Assembly (NCBI RefSeq): GCF_003334855.1
Contig: NZ_QOWE01000004.1
Span: 337,132 to 401,131, forward strand
Direction of reading: 5' to 3'
Origin: Larkinella punicea
GTDB taxonomy: Bacteria > Bacteroidota > Bacteroidia > Cytophagales > Spirosomataceae
DNA length: 64,000 bases
The notes under the pieces were generated by a model. The model was not told where the DNA came from. It ran no database searches and was given only the letters and a program-made list of their open reading frames with translations. Position 1 is the stretch's first letter. Each line of letters starts with the position of its first letter. This document shows positions 43,704-52,474 of the stretch, in pieces. Both the position numbers and the translations under genes were made by a program.

Positions 43704-45191
43704 TTAGGGGAGCTGGTAGGTTTGTTCAAACGGAAACAATGGCCTCCTCCGGTTTTGGTACGCAAACAGCGTCATATCGGCCTGGGTCACGCCCGGCGTG
43801 TCGACCTGCACAATGGCCGGGCAAACCGGGGCGTAGGCGGCAATCGGGGCGTTGACGCCTTTGGCGATGATGATGGAAAACGCGTCCGGTTTCAGGCCAA
43901 AAGCCGTCATCTGGCGAAGGCTGTAGGGCGGTGTTCGGCGGGTGGTCAGCATGACGGTATTGCCTTTTTTGGTTTCCACAAGCACGGTTTCGCCCATGTC
44001 ATAATTCACAAAACCGCCGTGTTTGGGCGTCGACTCCGTGAATTTTCCGTCCGAAAGCTGCATAAGCTTCACCTCTGTTTTGTAGTGTTTTCCGGCTTCT
44101 CCCATCGCCAGTGGAAACGATTCACCAACAGCGTATTGGCTCGCTTCCTTCACCGCCGACGGATCGTACAGGCAGATAAAAACCGGGGCTATATTCTTCA
44201 TTTCCAGTGATTCCAGCAAATGCGTGCTGTTGCCGGGCGCACCCCCACCGACGTTGTCGCCCATGTCCAGCATCAAAATCGGTTTGGGTAAAGCCGCCAG
44301 CGATGGCAAAACCGCCTGAATACCGGTTTTTTGTCCGTTAAATTCTTCTTTTCGGTCAAGGATATAGTCAGAAAGTTGCTGCCCGGTTTTCCGGATTAGC
44401 TTCTGCGCGTCGGCATCCTGTTTTTGGTCGGCAACCAGAATGAAAGCCGAACCCATTTCGGCCACGTCGGCATACGGAAAACCCAGCAGCAAACTTGCCG
44501 ACAGCAGCCGGTTTTGCTCGCCCGTTTCCGTCAAATGCGCCAGCAAACTTTGGCAGGGATCCTGCGAGGTGTATTGCTGCTCGATGCTGATCGCCATCGG
44601 CAGTTGCACCAGGTGCTGCACAGGCTGAATCGTACCCCGCAGCGTTTCGACCAGCATTCGGGCGGCTTTCCGACCCGTAGCCCGCTGGTCGATGTGCGGA
44701 TTGGTGGCGTAGGCAACCAGTGCATCTGTGGCCAAAACCATCGCCGGGCTGACGTTGGCGTGCGGGTCCAATGTGCCGGTTATCGGTAGTTCAGGACCCA
44801 GTTTTTCCCGCAATAAACCCAGCCAATGCCCATCCAGATCGGGATACGACTCGGCCACCCCGGCCCCATGCGGAACCACCACGCAGCCATCGACGGGCAA
44901 AACGGCCTCAAATGCCGCCCACATTTCGGCCAGAATAGCCTCGTAAGCAGCCTTTTGGATCAAACCGCCCGGCGTGGCGGAGGCATACAAAACCGGCACG
45001 AGTTCCATGTCGGGGCAAGCATCAATCACGTCGATGACCCCGCTGATTTCGTGGTGCGCGCCCTCGTATTCCGTTCGGATGGCTTCCCCCGCCAGCCAGT
45101 AGCCGTTTTTGAAATCGTCCAGCGTGGTGGGCGTTTCGATAAAGGTGTTGGTTTCGTGGTAAATGCCCAGCAGCGCAATTCGTTTTCGCAT
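43704..45191 (-). CDS. M81 family metallopeptidase (MlrC-like)
   Basis: A 495-residue member of the M81 family, named for microcystinase C. It shows the N-terminal IYHETNTF metal motif, VVPHGAGVAES, GTLDPHANVSPAMV and the C-terminal domain's LDMGDNVGGGAPGNST. No signal peptide, so it is cytosolic. Known members hydrolyse a peptide or amide bond. Many uncharacterised ones sit in small-molecule catabolic operons with RidA, as here, where the RidA gene ends 10 bases upstream. It may cleave an amide in the nitrogenous part of the substrate. Confidence 0.85.
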   Translation of the reverse strand: MRKRIALLGIYHETNTFIETPTTLDDFKNGYWLAGEAIRTEYEGAHHEISGVIDVIDACPDMELVPVLYASATPGGLIQKAAYEAILAEMWAAFEAVLPVDGCVVVPHGAGVAESYPDLDGHWLGLLREKLGPELPITGTLDPHANVSPAMVLATDALVAYATNPHIDQRATGRKAARMLVETLRGTIQPVQHLVQLPMAISIEQQYTSQDPCQSLLAHLTETGEQNRLLSASLLLGFPYADVAEMGSAFILVADQKQDADAQKLIRKTGQQLSDYILDRKEEFNGQKTGIQAVLPSLAALPKPILMLDMGDNVGGGAPGNSTHLLESLEMKNIAPVFICLYDPSAVKEASQYAVGESFPLAMGEAGKHYKTEVKLMQLSDGKFTESTPKHGGFVNYDMGETVLVETKKGNTVMLTTRRTPPYSLRQMTAFGLKPDAFSIIIAKGVNAPIAAYAPVCPAIVQVDTPGVTQADMTLFAYQNRRRPLFPFEQTYQLP

Positions 45192-45201
45192 TGTTGCGGT
45201 T

Positions 45202-45585
45202 TTATTTTCCTACGTAAATCACGACATCGACTTCAAACTTCAGCAAATCGCCCAGGCACCCGATGAGCGTGGTCCGGGCCGGATACGGGGCGTTGAAATA
45301 CTCCCGGTAAATAGCATTGAACTCGGCCAGGTATTCCTGTTTGCCGACGTAATTCCGAACCTGAACGGCATCGTCCAGACTCGCTCCGGCGGCTTCCACA
45401 ATCCGTTTCAGGTTTTCGAACGACCGGCGGCATTCGCCTTCGAAAGTGTCATTGACGATGGCTCCGGTGTCGTCCACCGAGGCTTGTCCCGACACAAACA
45501 GGTAATCGCCGGACACAATACCGGGCGAAAAAGGGAGGTGACTTTTCGGGATATTTTCCCCGCTTACAACGATTTTCTTGCTCAT
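45202..45585 (-). CDS. RidA family protein
   Basis: A 127-residue YjgF/YER057c/UK114 protein, MSKKIVVSGENIPKSHLPFS at the start, with SGQASVDDTGAIV, VRNYV and PARTTLIGC, which holds the conserved active-site Arg of imine deaminases. It forms a trimer in the cytosol and hydrolyses reactive enamine/imine intermediates made by PLP enzymes, freeing ammonia. Its start overlaps the RraA stop by ATGA. Its presence near a PLP enzyme gene suggests a deaminating step in the pathway. Confidence 0.9.
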   Translation of the reverse strand: MSKKIVVSGENIPKSHLPFSPGIVSGDYLFVSGQASVDDTGAIVNDTFEGECRRSFENLKRIVEAAGASLDDAVQVRNYVGKQEYLAEFNAIYREYFNAPYPARTTLIGCLGDLLKFEVDVVIYVGK

Positions 45586-46226
45586 AAAACCCCAAATTTT
45601 TGATATGCTTCCCAGGCTTTCATCCCGCTTTTAATGGCGTCACGCGTGACGTTTTCAGCATCCACTTTCTGAATCGCGGCCGCAATCACCTGCTCTTCCA
45701 CTTCCTGCGGAACGACGACAATACCGTCTTCGTCGGCCATAACCAGATCGCCGGGCCGGAATTTTACGCCGTCGATTTCCACCGTCACGTCCAGATCGAC
45801 CACCCGCTGGCGGTTCTGGCTGTCGTACGGATTTCTGGAGGTGGCAAAAACCGGAAATTCCATCGCCCGCATTTTATCGATATCCCGAACCCCGCCGTGA
45901 ACGATGACGCCCAGACAACCGCTGTTGCGGGCCGCCGTCGACAACAACTCGCCCCAGATGCCGGAACGCGTAGAACCGCCTGCAGCACAGATCAGTACAT
46001 CGCCCGGCTGGCAGGAATCGACGGCCTTCAATTCCAGTTCGTAGGGATTCGAGTCAGCGTCGTACATGTCTGCCCACAAGCTGGTTTTGCACCGGCCCAG
46101 CAACTTCGGAATGCCGGTATAGGCGTGAAACGGAATGCGCGTGGCCTGGTGCGTATAGCCCAACTGGTCGAGTACATCCGACAGCACGGCTACGTATAAT
46201 TTGTCTTTTAATTCTTCCAGATTCAT
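45582..46226 (-). CDS. RraA family protein (class II aldolase-like)
   Basis: A 214-residue RraA-like protein with the family's GGSTRSGIWGELLSTAA, GVIVHGGVRDIDKM (the Arg-Asp pair of the metal site) and FRPGDLVMADEDGIVVVP. Catabolic members are 4-hydroxy-4-methyl-2-oxoglutarate/oxaloacetate aldolases that release pyruvate; others only inhibit RNase E. The operon setting favours the aldolase or decarboxylase role. Cytosolic trimer or hexamer. It is translationally coupled to the RidA gene. Confidence 0.86.
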   Translation of the reverse strand: MNLEELKDKLYVAVLSDVLDQLGYTHQATRIPFHAYTGIPKLLGRCKTSLWADMYDADSNPYELELKAVDSCQPGDVLICAAGGSTRSGIWGELLSTAARNSGCLGVIVHGGVRDIDKMRAMEFPVFATSRNPYDSQNRQRVVDLDVTVEIDGVKFRPGDLVMADEDGIVVVPQEVEEQVIAAAIQKVDAENVTRDAIKSGMKAWEAYQKFGVL

Positions 46227-46247
46227 TTTAAAACAGGTTTATTTATT

Positions 46248-46341
46248 AGCCCCTCAATCCCCTAAAGGCCGGGCGGCCGGAGCCGGACTTTTGCATCCGG
46301 TTTAAGCTATGTCCAAGTCCCCTTTAGGGGATTTAGGGGCT
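46248..46341. repeat. Palindromic element B
   Basis: A 21-bp inverted repeat with one mismatch (AGCCCCTCAATCCCCTAAAGG at 46248-46268, 21 bases described here by its ends, with 46321-46341) encloses the same GC-rich core as element A, GGCCGGGCGGCCGGAGCCGG followed by ACTTTTGCATCC. Its right part encodes the last residues of the MFS permease. Confidence 0.75.
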
Positions 46342-47585
46342 AACTGCGGGTTAATATCTTCCGGTTTCGGTTTGATGGTGTATAGCAGTCCGGCAGAAAT
46401 CAGCATGGTAACGGCGGCAAACTGGAACATCCGGCTCAGATCCACATCCGCATCCCGCAAAATACCGCCCGCATACAGCCCCACGCCACCCACTATGCAG
46501 GCCACGAGATTCAGTACACCGTAACCCGTGGCGCGATAGCGCTGGTCGGCAATCAGACACAGAATCGGCATCATGTTCGCATCCAGGAACGTGCGCGTGA
46601 AGGCATAAATCATGAAACAGACGATGGCGATGGAAAGGACGCTGGTGCTGCTGGCGATAAAAATACCGGGGGCGGCAATCACTAGCCCGATAAAAGGCAC
46701 CAGAATCCGGCCGCGTGGGTTGGTACGACTCCAGCGGTCGGCCAGAAAACCGCCCATCAGAACGCCCACCAGCGAGGCAGTGTGAAAATAGCCCGTGGCA
46801 TACAGACCGGCGACAGTTTGCGATAAATTAAAATGTTCTTTGTAATAGGTTGGCAACCAGCCGACAACCAGCCAGCTCACGATTCCACCCAGTCCCCAGA
46901 AGGTCAGTGCTACCACATAATTCCGTCGGCTGAACAGATCCCGAAGGGCTGCCGTGAAACGAATGGTCGGTTCCGGTTCGGCTGAAAGCGTATTTTTTTC
47001 GGGTACAACCGGATCGCGCAACACCAACGCCAGCAATACTGCATACCCGACGCCAATGAGTCCAAAAACGCCAAATGCGTAGCTCCACGTCCGGCTTTCG
47101 GCCAGCCAGCCGCCCACGAAACCCAGGCTTTGCCCGATCATGATCCCGCCCATGTGAATGCCCGTCGCCAGCGAGCGCGTGGCACCCCGGTGGTAGTCGA
47201 CAATCAGCGCCAGAGCCGCCGGAATGTAACAGGCTTCGCTAATGCCCATGAGCGCGCGGGTCAGCAGGAGTTCTTCAAAGGTGGTTGCCCGGGCGGTAAA
47301 CCAGGTGACAATCGACCAGACAAACAGGCTCCCGATAATAACCCGGCTGCGGTTAAACCGGTCGGCCAGAAAACCGGCCAGCGGACTCAGCAAACCGTAT
47401 ACCCACAGGAAAACCGAAGTCAGCAAACCGAACTGCCCGTCGGTCATCGGAATTTCGGCCAGAATGGAACTCCGCATCGTGGTAATCATCATCCGGTCGA
47501 GGTAGTTCAGACAGCCGACCACACAGAGTAAACCCACGATGAGCCACGGATAAAAAGACGGTCGCGATAGAGTCATTAATTTCAT
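46302..47585 (-). CDS. MFS transporter
   Basis: A 427-residue permease with twelve predicted membrane helices, NYLDRMMITTM in helix 1, the MFS loop motif GFLADRFNRSRVI after helix 2 and GGFLADRWSRTNPRGR after helix 8. It resembles sugar-acid (hexuronate/anion:cation symporter-like) permeases such as ExuT or NanT relatives. It would carry the liberated acid across the inner membrane. The extreme C-terminus (about 13 residues, SPKGDLDIA) is encoded by the palindromic repeat B and so is likely not ancestral. Confidence 0.86.
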   Translation of the reverse strand: MKLMTLSRPSFYPWLIVGLLCVVGCLNYLDRMMITTMRSSILAEIPMTDGQFGLLTSVFLWVYGLLSPLAGFLADRFNRSRVIIGSLFVWSIVTWFTARATTFEELLLTRALMGISEACYIPAALALIVDYHRGATRSLATGIHMGGIMIGQSLGFVGGWLAESRTWSYAFGVFGLIGVGYAVLLALVLRDPVVPEKNTLSAEPEPTIRFTAALRDLFSRRNYVVALTFWGLGGIVSWLVVGWLPTYYKEHFNLSQTVAGLYATGYFHTASLVGVLMGGFLADRWSRTNPRGRILVPFIGLVIAAPGIFIASSTSVLSIAIVCFMIYAFTRTFLDANMMPILCLIADQRYRATGYGVLNLVACIVGGVGLYAGGILRDADVDLSRMFQFAAVTMLISAGLLYTIKPKPEDINPQLAPKSPKGDLDIA

Positions 47586-47607
47586 AGCTCGTAGATTGAT
47601 GATTTAA

Positions 47608-47688
47608 TTGCCCCTAAATCCCCTAAAGGGGACTTCTAAAATCCGGAGGATACCGCGTCCAAGTCCCCTTTAGGGGATTTAGGGGCAA
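47608..47688. repeat. Palindromic element C
   Basis: Perfect 28-bp inverted repeat, 47608-47635 and 47661-47688, beginning TTGCCCCTAAATCCCCTAAA, with a 25-base loop. It shares the CCCCTAAATCCCCTAAAGG word with element B but lacks the GC-rich core. It fills the gap between the PLP-enzyme gene and the MFS gene. Confidence 0.8.
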
Positions 47689-47693
47689 AAGGC

Positions 47694-48782
47694 CTACAAA
47701 AACGGCTGAATCAGCCCAATGGCCCGGCCAACGTCCACCGTCTCCACGGGCGGCAAGCCAAAGTTTCTTTCGACCGAAGCCATGTCCTTAAAACCGCTGC
47801 CGGTGACCAGGCAAACCACGGTTTCGTCGCGGCTCACTTCATTTCGGGCCACGGCATCTTCCAGCCCGGCCAACGCGACCGCTCCGGCGGGTTCGCTGAA
47901 AATCCCTTCTTTCTGCGCCAGTGCTTTCTGCCAGGCAAAAACCCGTTCGTCCGTCACGACGTAGCCCGTACCTCCGGTTTTTCGGCAGTTTGCGATCACC
48001 TCATCGCCATCCAGCACCCCCGGAACCTGCAAACCGCTGACCGTCGTGGTGGATGCCGCCACCGCGCTGGCTTTCCGATCCTGGTTCCGCAACGCACTCG
48101 CGATCGTGTCGTTTCCTTCGGGTTGAACACAATGGACTTTTGCGAATCCCGCATCCGGTTTTTCGGACAGAACGCCCCGGGTAATGGCCAGCGTCAACCC
48201 GCCCCCACCGGCTGGTGAAAAAATATGATCGACCCGGCCTTCCAGCGTTTCCAGAATTTCGGACGCCATCGTCTGCACGCCCTGCATGGCGGACGGGCAA
48301 TACCGGTAGGCGCTGATCGGCAACGGGATTCCGTGGGTTTGGCAGAGGTTTTCAAGTTCGTCAAATACCGCCGTGGTGATCGCCGGATCTTTGCCAAAAC
48401 CGTGGACCATAAAAATACGGGCTCCGTACAACTGCATCTGCCGGATTTTGGGCAAGGGCGCGCCGTCTACCACCACCAGAATGCACTGAATCCCCGCTGC
48501 CGCGCAATAGGCCGACAAAGCCGCGCCGGTGTTGCCGCTGGAGGTGGCAATACAGACTTTCTGGCCTTTGGCATTCAGCTCGCTGACCAAAACGGCCGCG
48601 AAACGATCCTTGTACGAACCGGTCGGGTTCAGGTTTTCCAGTTTGAAATACAGGTTGTTGAGACCCAGCGACGCGCCAATCGACCGGGAACGGACGAGTG
48701 GCGTCTGCCCTTCGCCCAGAAGTACGCGGTGTTGGGGTGCCACCGTCGGCAATTGATTTTGGTATTTCCAGATCGTATTCAA
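47694..48782 (-). CDS. Threonine synthase-like PLP enzyme
   Basis: A 362-residue fold-type II PLP enzyme with the cofactor lysine Lys58 in NPTGSYKDR, the ATSSGNTGAAL phosphate-region motif, FSPAGGGGLTLAI and LVTGSGFKD. Relatives are threonine synthase, threonine/serine dehydratase and diaminopropionate lyase, so beta/gamma-elimination or replacement on an amino acid is expected. In a catabolic setting with RidA, elimination with ammonia release is the likelier reading. The start overlaps the upstream SDR stop by four bases (ATGA). Confidence 0.85.
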   Translation of the reverse strand: MNTIWKYQNQLPTVAPQHRVLLGEGQTPLVRSRSIGASLGLNNLYFKLENLNPTGSYKDRFAAVLVSELNAKGQKVCIATSSGNTGAALSAYCAAAGIQCILVVVDGAPLPKIRQMQLYGARIFMVHGFGKDPAITTAVFDELENLCQTHGIPLPISAYRYCPSAMQGVQTMASEILETLEGRVDHIFSPAGGGGLTLAITRGVLSEKPDAGFAKVHCVQPEGNDTIASALRNQDRKASAVAASTTTVSGLQVPGVLDGDEVIANCRKTGGTGYVVTDERVFAWQKALAQKEGIFSEPAGAVALAGLEDAVARNEVSRDETVVCLVTGSGFKDMASVERNFGLPPVETVDVGRAIGLIQPFL

Positions 48783-49594
48783 AACTCGGTGGGAAATTGG
48801 GTTTTCTTGGCTGAATAGTTACTAAAATTCGGTTTAAAACCGCCATCAATGGTCAGGGTGGTTCCGCTGATGTAGGACGCCTGCGGAGAACACAGCCAGA
48901 AAACCGCTTCGGCCACTTCGCGGGGATGTCCACCCCGCGCGAGGGGAATGAAATCGGTGAGTTCGGCGGTCAAGCGGGCGCTGATGTTTTCCCCTTCCGG
49001 ATCGACGTAGTCGTTGCTGAGTTCGGTATCAATGTAACCCGGCGCAACGCCCACCACCCGAATGCCGCTCCGACCGTAGGTAATGGCAAATTCCGCCGTC
49101 AGGCTTTCCAGCGCCCCTTTAGCCGCAATGTAGGCCGGGCCACAGCCCGCCGGCCGGAACGCCATGACGCTGGATACGTTGACCACCACGCCCCCATCGG
49201 CCTGTTTTTCCATCTGACTCGCGACCCCTTTCGTCAGAAAAACCGGGGCCGTCAGACAAATCCGCAGCGTTTTTTCCCAGGTTTCAATTTCCATAGTCCG
49301 CAGCGTTTCCAGCGTCCGCCAGGCGGCATTGTTCACCAACGCGTCGATCCGCTCACCCCATTCCATAGTCTGATTGACCAGTTCTTGCAGATAGGACGAC
49401 TGTTCCAGATCGCCCGAAATCACCAGACAGTCAGCACCGTATGCGGTTTTTAGCTCAATCCCTAACGCCTTCAGCGATTCTTCAGCAAGGTCGGAAAGCA
49501 CCAGACGAAAACCTTCTTCGGCGAATTTTGTGGCCGTCGCCCGACCGATTCCCCCGGCGGCTCCGGTGATGAGCACGACTTTTTTATCTCTCAT
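48779..49594 (-). CDS. SDR-family oxidoreductase
   Basis: A 271-residue classical SDR with GAAGGIG (11-17), NNAAW (88-92), Ser141/142 in NVSSVMAF, Tyr155 and Lys159 in YIAAK, and TIDGGF near the C-terminus. Asp35 after the second strand favours NAD over NADP. It is cytosolic, and probably oxidises a hydroxy acid or sugar acid. It overlaps the end of the deacylase gene by 11 bases and is coupled to the PLP enzyme gene. Confidence 0.88.
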   Translation of the reverse strand: MRDKKVVLITGAAGGIGRATATKFAEEGFRLVLSDLAEESLKALGIELKTAYGADCLVISGDLEQSSYLQELVNQTMEWGERIDALVNNAAWRTLETLRTMEIETWEKTLRICLTAPVFLTKGVASQMEKQADGGVVVNVSSVMAFRPAGCGPAYIAAKGALESLTAEFAITYGRSGIRVVGVAPGYIDTELSNDYVDPEGENISARLTAELTDFIPLARGGHPREVAEAVFWLCSPQASYISGTTLTIDGGFKPNFSNYSAKKTQFPTEF

Positions 49595-50507
49595 GGATCA
49601 CAATTTTACCGGGTTTTTCGATGGGCAGAACCCCGCCCAACGCATCGCCCTTTTTCACGTTCACCGTCGTTCGCAGCAAAAAGGCTAGTCCGTTGACTTC
49701 CGCAGTTACCTCCGTCATACCTCCCGAAAACGGATCAATGATTCTCCCCCAACGCTGCCCGGCCCGGATAAGATCGCCCGGTTTTACGGCGGTGATAAAA
49801 ATACCGTCGGCAGGCGAAGGCATTTTGGCCTGAAGATAGCCACTATCCGGACGATGATCCTCCACCCAATACCGCTCGGTGGCCGGGCTGGTTTGAGTGG
49901 GTTCATCGATCATTTCCAAGTGCTTTAGCAGATTGAGAAAACCGTCTTGATAGGCCGTCACGACCAGTTCCCGAAGGCCCGTTCCTCCGCCGTATTCCAG
50001 GTAGATGGCGGGAATGTTGGCGTCACGCGCCACGGAAAGGGTGCGTCCGTTCGGGCGGTGATCGGTTCCCCAAACGATGGGGAGGTTATACGCTAATGCC
50101 ATTTCCCGCTGTTTTTCCAATACCTCCGGCGACGGATGAAGCATGTAACCGGCCAATGGATAAATGTCGTAAGCCAATCCGCCGGTGTGCATGTCGACGT
50201 AATAATCGGCTTCCCGAATGAGCGTACTGATGCGGTCAGCGGTTTGCTCCGACACCGAACCGGTGGCATTTCCCGGACAAATCCGGGCCAGGTCCAGCCC
50301 GTCTTCCCCGCAGCGACTGGCGAGCGCGTAGGCCGACGCGTTCACCACCGGCACAACCGTCACGCTGCCGGACACCACTTTTCCTTCCAGCACCCCAATC
50401 AGTTCACGAGCCGCCAGCATCGGTTCGTATTCATCGCCGTGAACACCCGCCGAAAGCAGGACGCGTGGCCCTGGCGATGTTCCGATTATTCGCTTATACT
50501 CAATCAT
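49584..50507 (-). CDS. Succinylglutamate desuccinylase/aspartoacylase family deacylase
   Basis: A 307-residue zinc-dependent deacylase from the ATG at 50507 (MIEYKRIIGTSPGPRVLLS). Zinc ligands are seen in SAGVHGDEYEP (His, Glu) and VDMHTGG (His), and a catalytic Glu in IYLEYGGGTG. Family members remove acyl groups from N-acyl amino acids (aspartoacylase, AstE, the ectoine-pathway deacetylase DoeB). No signal peptide, so it acts in the cytosol. It lies one base downstream of the SGNH hydrolase stop. It suggests an N-acyl amine among the pathway intermediates. Confidence 0.85.
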   Translation of the reverse strand: MIEYKRIIGTSPGPRVLLSAGVHGDEYEPMLAARELIGVLEGKVVSGSVTVVPVVNASAYALASRCGEDGLDLARICPGNATGSVSEQTADRISTLIREADYYVDMHTGGLAYDIYPLAGYMLHPSPEVLEKQREMALAYNLPIVWGTDHRPNGRTLSVARDANIPAIYLEYGGGTGLRELVVTAYQDGFLNLLKHLEMIDEPTQTSPATERYWVEDHRPDSGYLQAKMPSPADGIFITAVKPGDLIRAGQRWGRIIDPFSGGMTEVTAEVNGLAFLLRTTVNVKKGDALGGVLPIEKPGKIVIHER

Positions 50508-50508
50508 C

Positions 50509-51306
50509 TTAGTGTTCCCCTTCATAATAAGCCCCTCCACAAGTCGGTTCTTTGGGGTCAAAAATGGATAATGCTTTGAACAACTGACGGGCGATTTCCT
50601 GATGGCCCCGCGCGCCCGGATGCAACGGATCGTTGAGCCATTCGCGGTTCACATCGACGCCGGTCGTGGTTTGCCAATGGTGGTAATTATCGACCAAAAT
50701 CACCTGTTTCGTTTCTGCCACGGTTCGAATGACTGGAATGTAATCCGGCAGCGTTTTACGTTCCGGGGCTTTTTGGATGATGATCGGATTCGGCGTATGC
50801 AGAATCGGAATCGCGCCCAACGCGCGGATTTTCTCAACGAGGCTGATCAGGTTTTGCTCAAAAATGGCGGTCGTGATTTCTTTTCGCGCGCAATCGTTCG
50901 TTCCGATCATCAGCGACACCACCGCCGGTTTGAACTGCGCAACCCGCCAGTCGAAATCACTCAGGATGTTGCTGGTTGTGTTGCCGCTGATGCCCGTATT
51001 GACCACCAGATCGCGCACCCGTTTCAACTCCCAGCGAAGCCGTTCGGCGAAAATTTCGGGGTAGCTGCGAAAACCGTGCGTGTGCTTGGCACCGTGCGTA
51101 ATGCTGTCGCCGGTGAAAAGCCAGACACTGGGCTCTTTTTGAGCAAACAGCCCTTTAATCCGTTCCAGGTCCGGAACCGTTGCCCGGTTTTTCCCATCGC
51201 TCGACGCCATTGTGGAAAAAGCTGACACTGAAACCGTCGGCAGAACAACACCCAGTCCGGCCATTTTGATGAATTTCCGACGGGAAAAGTCCGACTCTTT
51301 TTTCAT
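50509..51306 (-). CDS. SGNH/GDSL hydrolase with Tat-type signal
   Basis: A 265-residue exported esterase. The N-terminus has the twin-arginine motif SRRKFIKM followed by a hydrophobic segment, so export of a folded protein by Tat is likely. Catalytic blocks: FTGDSITHG (nucleophile Ser), GISGN (Gly), GTNDC (Asn) and DPLHPGARGH (Asp and His). It could remove O-acetyl or other ester groups from the sugar, as sialate O-acetylesterases do. It follows a BNR propeller gene by 12 bases. Confidence 0.86.
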   Translation of the reverse strand: MKKESDFSRRKFIKMAGLGVVLPTVSVSAFSTMASSDGKNRATVPDLERIKGLFAQKEPSVWLFTGDSITHGAKHTHGFRSYPEIFAERLRWELKRVRDLVVNTGISGNTTSNILSDFDWRVAQFKPAVVSLMIGTNDCARKEITTAIFEQNLISLVEKIRALGAIPILHTPNPIIIQKAPERKTLPDYIPVIRTVAETKQVILVDNYHHWQTTTGVDVNREWLNDPLHPGARGHQEIARQLFKALSIFDPKEPTCGGAYYEGEH

Positions 51307-51318
51307 GCGAAAACCGGT

Positions 51319-52431
51319 TTATTGGTACAAGGCCGCCAGATTCAGCCGGTTGATTCGGGTGGTCGACAAATGGGTTTTGGCTTTCTGGCTACCGGCACAA
51401 TAGCTCAACAGGGCCTCTTTTTTGGTAAAATGAATAGCGATGTAGCAGTACCAGCCGTCTGGATCGGTTTCGATGTTGCGGACGTGTTGCCAGGTTTTGC
51501 CGTCATCTTTCGAAATGGCCACCGACAGCGGGGTGCGCTTGTCTTTGATGGCGGGAATGCTGCCGTCGTTGTTGTTCCAGACCACCAGCAGATCGCCGGT
51601 CGAAGGAATGCGGGCAATGGAAGCGGGCGACAGGGGCGATTTTAGCGTGCTTTGCTCAACGTGACTCCAGGACTGCCCTTTGTCTTTGGAATACGAAAAC
51701 TGCTGAAAACCGCCACTGGCGCGGATAAACATCAGAATCGTCCCATTTTTCAGCTCGATCAAACCGGGTTCCTGCGTCACCAGATCCGCCGGTTTCGGAA
51801 CGGCTTCACTGCTTTTCCAGGTGGCTCCGTTGTCGTCGGAATAATAGCTGTACAGCGTTCCGTTTCCCTGCCATTTGCCGCCGGGGGATTTGTGCTGGGC
51901 TACCGCCATCAGCAAACGGCCATTTTTCAGTTGGATGACGCGGCTATTATTGAGCACAAAATAGCCTTCCCGGTCGGTAATGCAGGGCGTGGGTTTGCTC
52001 CAGGTTTTGGCTTCATCCGTCGAAATCCGCATCTGGGGAATGCAGTCCTGCTCGGAGTTTTTTTTTAGGTAAAACAGGGCGATTTTGCCGTTTTTCAGCC
52101 GTAGCAACGAAACCGACATCACATTCATGTCACCTTCTTTTTCCACAATGAGCTGATCCTGTTGCGTCCAGGTTTTGCCGCCGTCTTTCGAAAACCGCCC
52201 CGCCAGATAGGCCGGGGCATGGTCGCTCGTGCTTCCGCCGGTGTAGTGGCTGTAGACGAACAGAATGCGACCGTCTTTCAGCGTGATGAAATCGCCCTCG
52301 CTGTTGCGGGGGTTGTTGTCGCCGGGGTTCAATTCCAGGGCAACCGTGCCAACGGATTCGGTATCGGGCTGCGCCCGGGCGGCTCCAAAAGCCAGTAATA
52401 AGAATGATAGGATGAACAGTGGTTTGGTCAT
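51319..52431 (-). CDS. BNR/Asp-box beta-propeller, sialidase-like
   Basis: A 370-residue secreted propeller from the ATG at 52431 with a signal peptide ending near GAARAQ. Five Asp-box turns are visible (SKDGGKTW, STDEAKTW, SDDNGATW, SKDKGQSW, SKDDGKTW). The sequence is close to the C-terminal domain of the next upstream gene, sharing NPRNSEGDF, VLNN, IARIPSTGDLLVVWNNN and DPDGWYCYxAIHF, so they are tandem paralogues. Although such proteins are annotated exo-sialidase, I do not see the FRIP arginine motif of classical GH33 enzymes. It probably acts on the glycan in the periplasm or outside. Confidence 0.82.
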   Translation of the reverse strand: MTKPLFILSFLLLAFGAARAQPDTESVGTVALELNPGDNNPRNSEGDFITLKDGRILFVYSHYTGGSTSDHAPAYLAGRFSKDGGKTWTQQDQLIVEKEGDMNVMSVSLLRLKNGKIALFYLKKNSEQDCIPQMRISTDEAKTWSKPTPCITDREGYFVLNNSRVIQLKNGRLLMAVAQHKSPGGKWQGNGTLYSYYSDDNGATWKSSEAVPKPADLVTQEPGLIELKNGTILMFIRASGGFQQFSYSKDKGQSWSHVEQSTLKSPLSPASIARIPSTGDLLVVWNNNDGSIPAIKDKRTPLSVAISKDDGKTWQHVRNIETDPDGWYCYIAIHFTKKEALLSYCAGSQKAKTHLSTTRINRLNLAALYQ

Positions 52432-52474
52432 GGGTTTAGCAATTAGTCGTGTCTCTTGTCTCACTTCTCTTGTC

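Noticed and set aside
47694..50507. Ectoine degradation operon
   Set aside because: A deacylase and a PLP enzyme are present, but no M24 ectoine hydrolase, transaminase or ectoine transporter is seen.
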